Translations under genes and position numbers: made by a program
Part shown: piece after piece, positions 34,201-46,200 of the stretch
Numbering within the stretch: position 1 is the first letter of the stretch
How the letters are laid out: the number at the start of each line of letters is the position of its first letter
Assembly (NCBI GenBank): GCA_032622095.1
Contig: CP136062.1
Location: 56,215,849 to 56,279,848 of the forward strand
Length of the DNA stretch: 64,000 bases
Source: Siphonodentalium dalli
Lineage: Eukaryota > Mollusca > Scaphopoda > Gadilida > Siphonodentaliidae
Reading direction: 5' to 3'
The notes under the pieces: generated by a model
What the model was told of the DNA's origin: nothing
Database searches by the model: none
The model's input: only the letters and a program-made list of their open reading frames with translations

Positions 34201-37200
34201 CCAGTTTGCTTCAGCATATGGCTTCGGCTATGCTGATTGCCATAGACAATTATGAGGGCTGTCATGTACATACATGATTATTTAAGAACATTCAATTTCT
34301 GTTTACAAGTTCTAGCGGCACAACAAGCTGTTAAAATGAATAATATATGCCATAAATACATGTAAGCCCTGTAATTAAACAGAATAATGAGAAAAACAAT
34401 AAATATTCGTATTGTCTTAAACCTTTTGAGTTCTAAGCCATCGTGAACATGTTACTGTGTACAACGCCATGGTGAATTCACATGAGTGACAATTGTAAGA
34501 TCCTCCCTCCACTATAATTTGTGGTATGCGATTTTATTCCACACCCGTTGACATGAGGCACATTTATTCAATGGAATTCCAGCCATTGAATACATATTCT
34601 TGTATAACACAAGTGGAATACATGTACAAGCCGGGACTACTTGGAGTTGACACTATTGCCAAGCGCAATGACGTACCTATAAACGTTGACGATCTACCTT
34701 GGGTGATGCACAGATAATTAAAGGATTGTCATCAAACTTGAACATCAACAAAGGTAGTTAAAGTGTCAATTGTAGTCACAGTCATGGATTAAAATTATCC
34801 GACTTGTGCTGATGAGTGGTCGGCCATCTAAAGTTTGACATTCTATATAAGTACAGCTATGCTCTAATTAATTGACCCTCCTTAACGAGGTTGACATGTG
34901 GTATGACCATGGTGCAATACCGCGTGGCTGCGGTTGGGTTTTTGGAAACCGCGGTGACCCGCAGTCGCGCATTTCATAACAGCAGTGACCCACGGTCGTG
35001 CATTTCATGACCGCAGTGACCAGCGGTAGCATGTTTCGTTACCGGGGTTGACTTACGGTAACGAATTTCATGACCATGGTTGTCTTAATACTAATAATTT
35101 CTTGAATGCACGAGCCGGCAATAGAAAACTACACAGTTATAATGTGCACCTAATCAAGATTTAAATATAATAAAATGACTATCTGGCATTTATTTTATAT
35201 GTTAAATTTCTTTAATATATTTTCGACACTAACAATTACATAATTATACTTTTTTGACTAGATTATCACATTTAAGTTCCGCATATCGCAATCTGAGTCA
35301 TTCAGGTACTTTTCTCGGAAGCTATTGTGGTAATAGTAGGACTTCAAATGTGATTCCCAGCACATGTCTGATTATTTTCCCCGTGATTTGATTTCGACTG
35401 ACTAAGGCCGTTCAATAATTCTCCAATCAAGACAAAATAATTTATTCAGAATAAAACGAGAGGCCGATCACGATCGGCAGATGTTTAACCCATACCTTGG
35501 CGATAGCGACTAGCCATAACTGATTATTTGTCAAAGATATGATCACAGGAATTAATCCATATATCAGTACCCAACTTGAAATCAAAAGCTCCAATAATTT
35601 GTCTTAAGAAAGGGTTAAAGTATTTGGGTTGGGGAGGAGTAGTTTTAAATCTCATAACTCTGTCCCTATTCACACAAGGACCTCTCACTATGAGATCCAA
35701 TGGTTTAGTGATTTCGGAGGACATGTTTAGGAGTTTAAGTTTAAGTTAACTCATTGGAAGCAAAAGTGATAAATCCCTATCTTTGCCACTTTTGACATGC
35801 CAGATATTCAAAATTGATTATTCACTTCTAAAGAGAAATTATAATTGCTTAGAACGACATATATGTAGGGGATTCCATCTCGTATTTAAATGGTACTTTA
35901 ATTACCCCTTCCCCCATTCTCCCCAGTTATTTGTTTATCAAACATGGACAGATATAAAATCAGATCTGACCTGTGTATTAAATAAGATTAAGTGTTTCAT
36001 AACAGGGGTGTATGGTTTTCAAAAATATATGTAGTTTATACAATTCAAAAGTATTATATATAATGTTATACAGACATAATATGATGGGGATGCTGGCCCC
36101 TATGACCACTAAATCGTTCATATAAAAGAAAGTAAGTTAGCCCTCATTTGAATGGTTTCACACATTACAATGTTTTACAAGTAGCTTGGGCACTAAAAGC
36201 CACAACCTTCAATGTTAATCTTCTAAGTGCTCTGTGGCCCCTAAAATTCAATCAACCATGAAAATGTGAATAAATGGGAAAATAAGGTTCTTGGAAATAC
36301 TAACATCTACCATATTGATTTTCAAAACAAGTCATCACTTACAATAGTCATGTATATTTATCTGCCTGTTTCCCATTGCATAGATAAATCATATTGGCTA
36401 TCAGCTGTTGTTTTAATTTCAAATTGAAAGCACGTGTCTGAAGGGGTAATATATTTTTCAAAAATTAATTAATCAGTCAATACCAAAATTGATAAAAGTG
36501 AATAGTGTGCAAAGATACCCAATAGATATTAAGAGATATGAGGAAGAGTCCATGTACATTATACAGGGATGTGCCAATACCCAAAATAGTCCCGGGCGGG
36601 AGGGTCATCGGTTCGATTGGGCGACCATGGTTCGCCCAATCGGAAGAAAATTTGGATTATTAGCGCCCGCAAACGCGTTTTCCTTGCATTTCAGGTGTAA
36701 AATACACCACAAGGTCTCTGACAAATTATCATAAAATAGGGACATTTCATATTTAAAATTTGGGCGAACATAATTTGAAAGTCAGTGTAACTCACCCGGT
36801 ATAAGTATCCTCTGCATATTCTTTATATAAATCCAATTATTTAACAAGTTAATCCGGTACAGTAAACTGAAACGGCGGCATTATATCAAAGGCTGTCTGG
36901 GAGAGAACTAACAACAGCGTCACACGAACACGTGCCAATCATCGCCTGAGTACTAATCGCGTCATGTCATATTTCCCACATGATTTCCTTCTTTTTTCTA
37001 CACACAGTGACGTATATTTACAATGTTTATACAACTTCTGTTACGTCACACTTTCATGGAATGGACTTTTAATCGCCTATTCTTTCCGTCTGCTCACAGT
37101 TTAACCGCGCCGTGGAAGGGGGCGGTCCTTCAATTACTATACGCATGACCGCGTCTAACGTTTCCTCAACCATGCGGTTTCTGAGACATGATTTGAGCTT

Positions 37201-40200
37201 TTTACTTTTCGAAGTTTGAGTGAAAAATTTCAATAACGACATCGTTTTGGCTTAGGATCATTGAAACTGAGCATTCCAAATTCAACCCGGGACTTTTAAC
37301 TCCAGCGCGTGACTTCAGAGGTCAGCACGCGCGGAAAGTATTTGATTATGTCGGCTCTTTGTAATAAAATTCACCGGTCATCGCAGACCTTTTGACACCT
37401 CATTAATCAAGGCTCCCCACGTGCTTTATAGGAGGCATTAAAATGCCACAGACGGCAACATGTCGTCGCTATCAGACATGCAAGATGTCGTTTTCATCAA
37501 GAGAACTCCGCACAATTTACAATGCGAGTACAGTTGTGATCGTAAAAATGTGCCGGGCGCACCGGTTTGAAAACGTAGTCACTCCCGGGCGATCGTTTTG
37601 AGTGGTGGGCGCCCCCGCCCGGCGCCGCCCGGCGTGAGCACATCCCTGATTATAGCATGTGTCTATGGAAACCTTGGAAAGGGTTAATTATTTTTGAAGC
37701 AAATTAATGGAATTTAGAAGACACTTATATAGGTGAGGGGGGCCCTTATCTCACCCTGTAATGAAATTTCAAGAATAGGAGAAACACCAGTCTTGTGCTG
37801 CCATTAATCAATTTGACAGTTAGAATAAACAAACAGCCAGCCACCAGTGTTGTTTATCTTGCTTGACCCACCAGAGCTCTGTATCATAAGTCATCACTCA
37901 TTTCATAACAGATTTCACTTGGAATGACAACATCTATAAAAATCCTCTCATATACTCTGGATGTTGGATGATCACATGGTAATTTATTGATATCATTATA
38001 TTACATGAAACTATTGCAATAAAATCTTCATATTTTCAAAACAGGATATCACACCTAATTAATCGTATAAAACTAAAATAAATGAAAGTGTCAATTTTTT
38101 TTTATTATTTAATGTTTTTTTATTGTTATTTAAAGTTCAAACAAAATTTAATATTTGTATATGCTAAATTTAGCAAGGAGCTAAATCTAAAAAAAATTAA
38201 AAATTTTTTTTAAATTTTTTCTCGAAAAAGGGTCATAACTCCTTTAAAATTAATCGGATCAAACCCATATTCGGACTCGATCTGTATTTTGGGCTGTGAA
38301 ACTAACATACCAAATTTGGTTCCAATCAGATAAAAAATGTTTGAGTTATGGCAGAATGCGTGAATTATAAGTTGAAAAAGGGCCATAACTCTGTAACAAA
38401 AACTCGGATCAAACCCAAATTCGAACTCGATCTGTATTTTGGGCTGAGAAACCCATATACAAAATTTGACGAGTGGTCAATCCGGGCAACGACACTATGT
38501 TTACCATACTATGGTATGGGTAAACATAAAAAATGGCTATAATATATAAATATATGTCATGATGTTTCAGCCAAAAACTGTAATTTGGGAGAGAAGGAAT
38601 CTATCATGTGAAAGAATTTGCAATAATAAATCAAAATTAGCCTTATGTGTAATAACTACCGGTACACAGAATAACATGCTATACATGTACCTCGACACTG
38701 GGTTCTCTGCTAAACTCATCACTCTTTGCATTACTGAAGTCATAATCAGGGTTGAATGAAGCATTTAGCGTCGAGATGAGATAAAACAACGTCTTCGTAG
38801 ATATTGTGTCACAGAGATGGCCTTCAGCATCATAACTGGAGCACTGCTGCAGTTTCCTGAAAATGTTTTCAGAGTGATTAGAATTTAATATGCAGATTAA
38901 CCCTTTACCCAACAAAATGGCAAAAAACGCCCAAATAAAGCTTCAACAGCCTAAAATATCTTCGGTCTGTCTCAATAACACCAACAAAATATGGATATCA
39001 TTGGAACCGGTTCATTGACCACATTGTGATGGTTACAGTTATGCCCTGTGCCAATGCCTTCTCTTATATATGCGAGTCGACCATAGGTCGCCTCGCATAT
39101 ATAAGAGAATGCATTGGCCTAAAAAAAAAAAAATTTAACACTTTTTACCATTTTTTCTTACATTCTTTAACAATTTTATAATTTTTTTCTTACATTTTTT
39201 AACAATTTTTATAATATTTTTCTACATTCTTCGACAATTTTATCAATTTTAATATGTGTTAAGCCAATGCATTCTCTTATATATGCGAGACGACCTATGG
39301 TCAACTCGCATATATAAGAGAATGGATTGGCACACGGCCGTTCTGTTGGGTAAAGGGTTAAATGAGTGAAACAATTAAAATATTTATTTCACACATTATA
39401 CTGTAGATTTCCATCTAAACTAATTTTCTTGTGGCAACATTTGCTGTGGTAATTTCTGTATGAGATATTATATGGTATTTTAAGCTTTCAGAGTACCAGT
39501 ACATGTAATAGTATGGTATATTGACTACAATCATATGTTATATGGGATAAGGTAGCATTGCCATGCAGGGGTATATAAAATGCATAATATGAATGATTAG
39601 ACAAAGTCACATTTTTAATGCAGTTGAATTTTTTTTAGTAAACTGTAACACGTTTACGTTTCTATATCGTCTTGCCAGGAACAGCAAGAAGATGATCAAC
39701 CATGGTCAGGCATGTACTATAACCTTCATTAACTTGTCCATAATTTTTGTACACTGTACATGTCATGTATATAATATTATTATCCGCCCCTTAACTAACG
39801 CTATTTCTGATTGGGCAAAAGCTGCCATGTGATAATCCTGGAAAAAGACATATCGGACTCCCGAATGCCATATTGGACTCCCAAGTGTGCAATATGACTT
39901 TTTTATCGGGACTCTGTGACGTCACGAATTAACTCTATTGCAAACTGAATCGGTGAAATTGGGATGCGTGCGCAACACTGTTGGATTTAGCAGACGTTTC
40001 ACTTCTGCATTGATTTTTTCACTTCCGTGTTTACTGTTCCAAATCATGCTTTCTGATGATCAAATACAGGCTTTTATAGTGAATTAAGTGCCGACAAATA
40101 CCAAAAATAACCACAAAAGTTTTATTCCCAAAATTTGGATAAACATACAGATGGATAATAAAAATGTTATTATACAATGTTGTGTACAGTGTTTCTTGTA

Positions 40201-43200
40201 CTCGTCCAGGTTGTGGTGAAAAAGTCATATTGGACTTGACACTGCGTCAACCTGGACGAGTACAAGAAAAACACATACTGTACACAACATTTTATAATAA
40301 CATTATACAGTGAATCCTGCTTTGAGCGACCACTACCGTGAGCGACTACCTCGCTTTAACGACCGCATTGGCTTTGTAGTATCATTATGTTATTGTACAA
40401 AATAAAATCAATCAAAACATATACATGTACATGTACATGTATGTATAGTACCGTTACTTGGAATATTTTGGCATTAAAAGAATCTATTCAAGACGGCTGC
40501 CAAATTTAATAAACATACATGTACTATACCGGTACATGTAGAAGCCAAATTAAATAGCCATTTTTTTATATATTTGTTTTCTTTGGTATTGTGCATGTAA
40601 CACTGATTGTAAATCAATTTATTTTCAGGATATTACATGTGCCAGATAAATAACAGTACCAGGTACAGATAATTGTAATAAAAAATACATCTATAATTTT
40701 TAATCAGGTACATGTACAATGTACAATACTTGTATTTTCTTTTTGTCTGTGTTTCTGTTTTTATTTTGATATAAGAAACCATAAAGAAGTTGATGTGGAT
40801 TATAATGCTACATGTACATGTACATGTATGTTGAAGTAGAATATCAGTAAGCGAATCCTAAAGTAAAGACACACAGTTGGTCTATTTGGTTCTAATATAC
40901 TGTAATGCCCAAAGTAATTGACCACTTAACCACAGCAGAATTATGGGTAATTTTTCAGGATTTAGTCGGAAATATGGCTTGTTGCCATTCATCGGAAAGC
41001 TCTCGCCGAGAGTTTTCCGATGAATGGCAACAAGCCATATTTCCGACTAAATCCTGAAAAATTAACAATGATTCTGCTGTGGTTAAGTGGTCAATTACTT
41101 TGGGCATTATTATGTACTGCACTGCCCTGAGTAATTGACCCAGTAGGCAGTAACTGGGGTTATTATGTGTTTATAACTGGTAAAATCATACATGTAACTG
41201 CAGTGAATGGTTTTGTGATGGCTGTGGCACCGCGATTAAATGCGGAAAGAAACCCTGGTTATATTCCTTGACTGCCGATACACTGTACATGTACATAGCT
41301 ACATGTAACTGCTGATTAATTGTACTACAGGTAGTTTGAAATATATAAATTTTTTGGAGCCGCAATTGTACTGGAAGTTACCATTTCAAACCAGTTGATA
41401 ATTTCATGCGTTCTAACCACGTAATCCTCTGGTTGTCTTGTGGTTTTTAACTAAGTTTAAATTCTAACCGAAAAATGGTGCAAAAAAAGCCATAACTCCT
41501 GACAACTTAGGGAAAAATTTGAAATTTACCAAGAATGTGCTGGGACTTTTTCCGGTTTATGGGACTTTTTGAGGACTCGACAATAAGGTATCTGTCCAGG
41601 AATGTCAAAAAATGTCCATGTCAAAATATGTCCATGGGGCATTGGGACTTTTGTCTGAAACCAAGGTTAACATGTTTGTATCCCTTAATAATGAGACAAT
41701 ATAATAAATTTCAAAACGTCTCATGAGCCAGAAAAAAGTCCCAGAACATACATTTACCATTTGTAGAGACGGACAAATGATGGTTGTCAACCCATGTCCC
41801 ATGGCAATAGCTCAAACTTGACTTCATCAAGTTGAGCTAAAAATTAATCTTCTTAAATCCACCATCAATATAAAGTAACTCTGCCAGGGGGTACAAAGCA
41901 TGAAGAGATGATTTAGTTGCCACACTTAACGGTTTAATGAAGATGACCTTTTCACATCATTGACATTGGTGGAGTTATGCCTAAGGGCAGGATGTTATAA
42001 CTCAATGGTGCACCATCTGTGAAGATTTTATAAGCTCAGTCAACCACAAAATTATGCATATTTTGAAAGAACTCCAGCCTCCATGATTTGTAAGACAACT
42101 AGGCTATACATGTACCTGTATGGTAATTCAAAGAAAATCATAATTTACAATCCAAATGACTAAATTAGTAATTAATAAAATAAATTGTTTTGGAATCAGA
42201 GCTAGAATATATCAGTAATCCTGGTACATTTACAGTTTCTCTATATTCTAAATTTGTCATCTGATACTGTCTAATATACCGCTATCCTCAAGGTACAGTA
42301 ATGCCCTAGTAATCGACTCCTTAACCACAGCAGAATTATGGGTAACTTTTCAGGATATAGTCGGAAATATGGCTTCTTGCCATTCATCGGAAAGCTGACA
42401 CCAGGTGATAGGTGTAGTTTATAAATTGACAGCCAAAACAATCAATGTCAGCAACTTCAAAGTTGCATAAAGTTCACGGCGTGCTACATTTAACCCCCCT
42501 ATATAAAAAAATTCTATCGAGCATTCTCATGTCAAATACTTGGAATACTATGAACCGATGTATTATTTACACATACCTCACACATGCAACAGTGCTTGAC
42601 TTAGTCTTGGGCATGCAGAAAAATTAGTATGAGCAGCGATGAATAACACCAGGCCTGCTTATCGTGAACCGTGACCACATGTATAATACCGGTATATTGA
42701 ATTCACCTTTTTTAAGGAAAACGATTACACCTTGTAAATATTTACAAAAAAATATTGTTATGTAAAAATATACCTGTACATGTTCCGGTACTTAAAATTA
42801 TCATTTCATCACTATTCACTTTAACCAAGATTTGAACGAGAGTCCGAAACACAGGATTTTTCCATTTAATCAGACATTACTTTCATGAGTGCAATGTAAC
42901 TGGCAATCTTACCTGTTTGGGCTCAATGACAAAGTGCTCTGGGGAGGAGAAAGTGCTTGTAGATCTGTTGGCTGCAGTCCCCCTTCAGAACTCAGGTGCT
43001 TGAAAAGTCGTTTGTCATTTCCAGCCATCTTGCAAGAGTAGCTCTCTATCCTGATTACAAATAATTACAAATGTAATGTTTCACTGTACAAACAACTATT
43101 GATAATTGTAAACTAAAACCTATCCCATCACATGTATGTGCATCACAAATGAATACTAATACATTTATTTTAACATATTGGAATTCCTTGCATACATGTG

Positions 43201-46200
43201 TGATCATCAATTAACATGTGGTTCACATTTACCTGCATACTGTCAGTATATTGCATTGCCAATAAGGAAACTGTTGGTAGAAATGTGCAATTATAGAGAC
43301 ACAATTTTATGGTTACTGGTTGGCTAGTAGACTAGTACTAGTAGGTAACATACACGTATGTTTATAAATTACCGGTACATAAAATTTGAAGATGGTCATT
43401 AAAAGTGTACTCCAGCTCCAACACCAATTCTGGAAATTGAGTACCTGGAATCAACAAGTAATGTACATATATGTATATTCTTGTATATTTATTTTCACTT
43501 TTTGGCAACAAAAAATTATTTGGCAAAATGATATGCTACAATGCCATTGTATTAATACCAAAAATATTCAGACCATGGTGTAGTTGCCGCCGTGTACATT
43601 CATTAAACTGAAAAAAGACAATATAAACCAGAAATCTAACCACGGTGTACATGCCATTCGGCCACATTGTAGTTGCTTTTCAGCCATGGTGTACATGTAC
43701 ATGTGTACTTGACGGTCGGCCGCGGTGTACTTGCCACTCGGCCGCGGTGCTCAACTGCAGTTACAAACTCTGGCACCGCTGCCGAACGGCAAACACACTG
43801 TGGTGGCAATGGACACTTATTTTGTCCAGCAGGGTACATGTATGTTTATAAATTACCGGTACATAAAATTTGAAGATGGTCATTAAAAGTGTACTACAGC
43901 TCCAACACCAATTCTGGAAATTGTGTACCTGCAATCTACTAGTAATGTACATATACATGTACTAGTATGTATATTCTCGTATATTATTTTCACTTTTTGG
44001 CAAAAAATAATTATTTGGCTAAATGATATGCTACAATGCCATTTTATTAATACCAAAAATATTCAGAAAAAAGATACTAACATTGTTTCAAATATAATCG
44101 AAAATACCCTAAAACGTTTACACCACTACTCCAAACTGGTACTAGTTCATGTACTTATATGTACATGTAGCATGAAAAAATGTACCTTCACAAATAATAC
44201 ATGAACAGGGAACTTTATAACATTGAACATGATTGCATGCATTTTGGTGACTTTTTAAGCCGATATCACAATAAACATTGTATTAATTACCCGGGAGTAA
44301 GTGAGGTACATGTACCGGTACATGTAGCCGGTACATGTAAAGCAAAATCTCTCACAATTTAAGAAATATAAATCGTGCAACTTTGAGTTACCTGTAGGAC
44401 CTTCACCTACAATGAACTACCGCTGAAAAACGGTTGATGGAGCCTTGTGGGTTAAAACTGGTGTATTTCAAGACACTCTGCATAATGGTTGCTCATAATC
44501 GGGTACATTATTAAGGAACAGCTACATATACAACTGTACCGGAATGTATTGACTAAGAAATACGATATAATACATGTACGGTACTTGCACTATTTTATCA
44601 ATATTATAAACTTCCATGTCACAACATCAAAAAGTTCCCAGGTTTTGTACTGGGGGAATACCAGTATGATATCTACGGGCATACTAGTATCTGGACTCCT
44701 GGAGAAGAGATTCTTCGCAAGAACTTAAGGGTGTGAGGGAGGGTTAGTTGTTTTGAAAACTTTTGGTTGTATTTGGGGGTTTCCAGCTCTTTTGTTCACA
44801 ATATGCACTGCCTAAACATTAAATCCTTTGTCTTTGAATGAAATTGATACCAGTAAACAATTTGTATACCGTACTTATTTCTATGAATATTTTGCAGTTT
44901 AATATAAGATGTGTCAAATTAATTTTGGGCTGAAGTTTCTTAGAAGCAAGAGAATGTGCCGCCATCCTTCGATCCCCATACCACCAACCTTACTAGTACT
45001 GGGTCAGTTTTATTTCCATTAGAGTTCCAGAAATTTGTCTCGTTGTGGTGTGAATCTTTTGATATATAAATTATATATTATAAAATTATAAAAGTTTTCC
45101 AGTCAGAGTGACAAATAACTGGAATAAATTACCATCATCAGTGGTTACTGGGGAAAGCCTGTTTGAATTTAAAAATACATTGGACAAATTTCTTGACAAA
45201 AGTGACAAACATGATTACAATGCACCATTAATAACTAAGATAATGGAAGACGAGCTGACAAAATAGCCTGCTGTTAGGAACTAGTGATGTTCCGATAATC
45301 GGAATCGGAATCGGCCATCGGCCGATAATAGCCCATCGGAAATTAATCGTACCTCGCAGTTGAACATCGGCTTTTACCGATTGTCAAAATAAATAAAAAC
45401 GTTCTAGTATCTAAGCGCAATGTGCACGCTTTAATAAACATACGCAATACAACTGTAGTATTGAATGTAAAACGCAGTTGTAACAGCCTAAAAAGAAGCC
45501 ATTGGCATCATCAAAGCAGTCTGATATGATGATATATTATAAGAATGGCAATACACATGCCCGACATCCCGTGTAATATGAAGTTATTGGTTCAATCGCG
45601 TTGACACGAAATAGATTCAAAGAAAGCTTTAATTAAAAAGCTGACCTGATTACAGTGAGGCTTCCTCTAGAGCACGTGTCATGTGACGTCACATGCTATG
45701 TCAATAACTTGAAGCACACACTGAATGAAATAATACAGTTGTTATCAGAACTGTCTTCAATAACGATCAATGTTAGTAGGGGCATAATTAGCTTTTTCGT
45801 CTGTACAACGTATGCTATGAAATACGCTTAGCTCCACGTTGAACTTGCGAAACAAAAAATGAGCAGGCGGAACTATAAAAGCTTCCGAGTTGTTAAAAGA
45901 TAAAAGGTGTGACCAATGGAAACTTGGGAAATCTCAGACAAATATGACAGCAATTATTATCCATCAATCAAAATTTAGTTAATAATCATCGCCATTCCAT
46001 ACATTGTTGCAACTTACAAGTATTCAATCAAGACTTTTACTCTGCATGCAAGTGTTCCACACATGGTCATAACGTTACTCTGAGTCGGCACCTTTGATCT
46101 CTTTGTCAAAACAACTACCGGTATACATCAAAGGAAGCACACAACCGACGTCGGCAGAAATACTGTCACGACAGTGTGTATATATTTCTTTGATGTATTT

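Noticed and set aside
35524-36034. Opposite-strand ORFs in MAF1 intron 3 as exons of a nested gene
   Set aside because: No splice context, no family resemblance, and lengths are not unusual for AT-rich intron.
36600-36620. GGTTCGATTGG-like B-box considered as a tRNA gene
   Set aside because: No acceptor stem, A box or cloverleaf around it. It lies at the edge of a transposon.
43636-43958. Four overlapping ORFs in MAF1 intron 1
   Set aside because: They arise from the GCCGCGGTGTAC tandem repeat and the flanking duplication; intronic.
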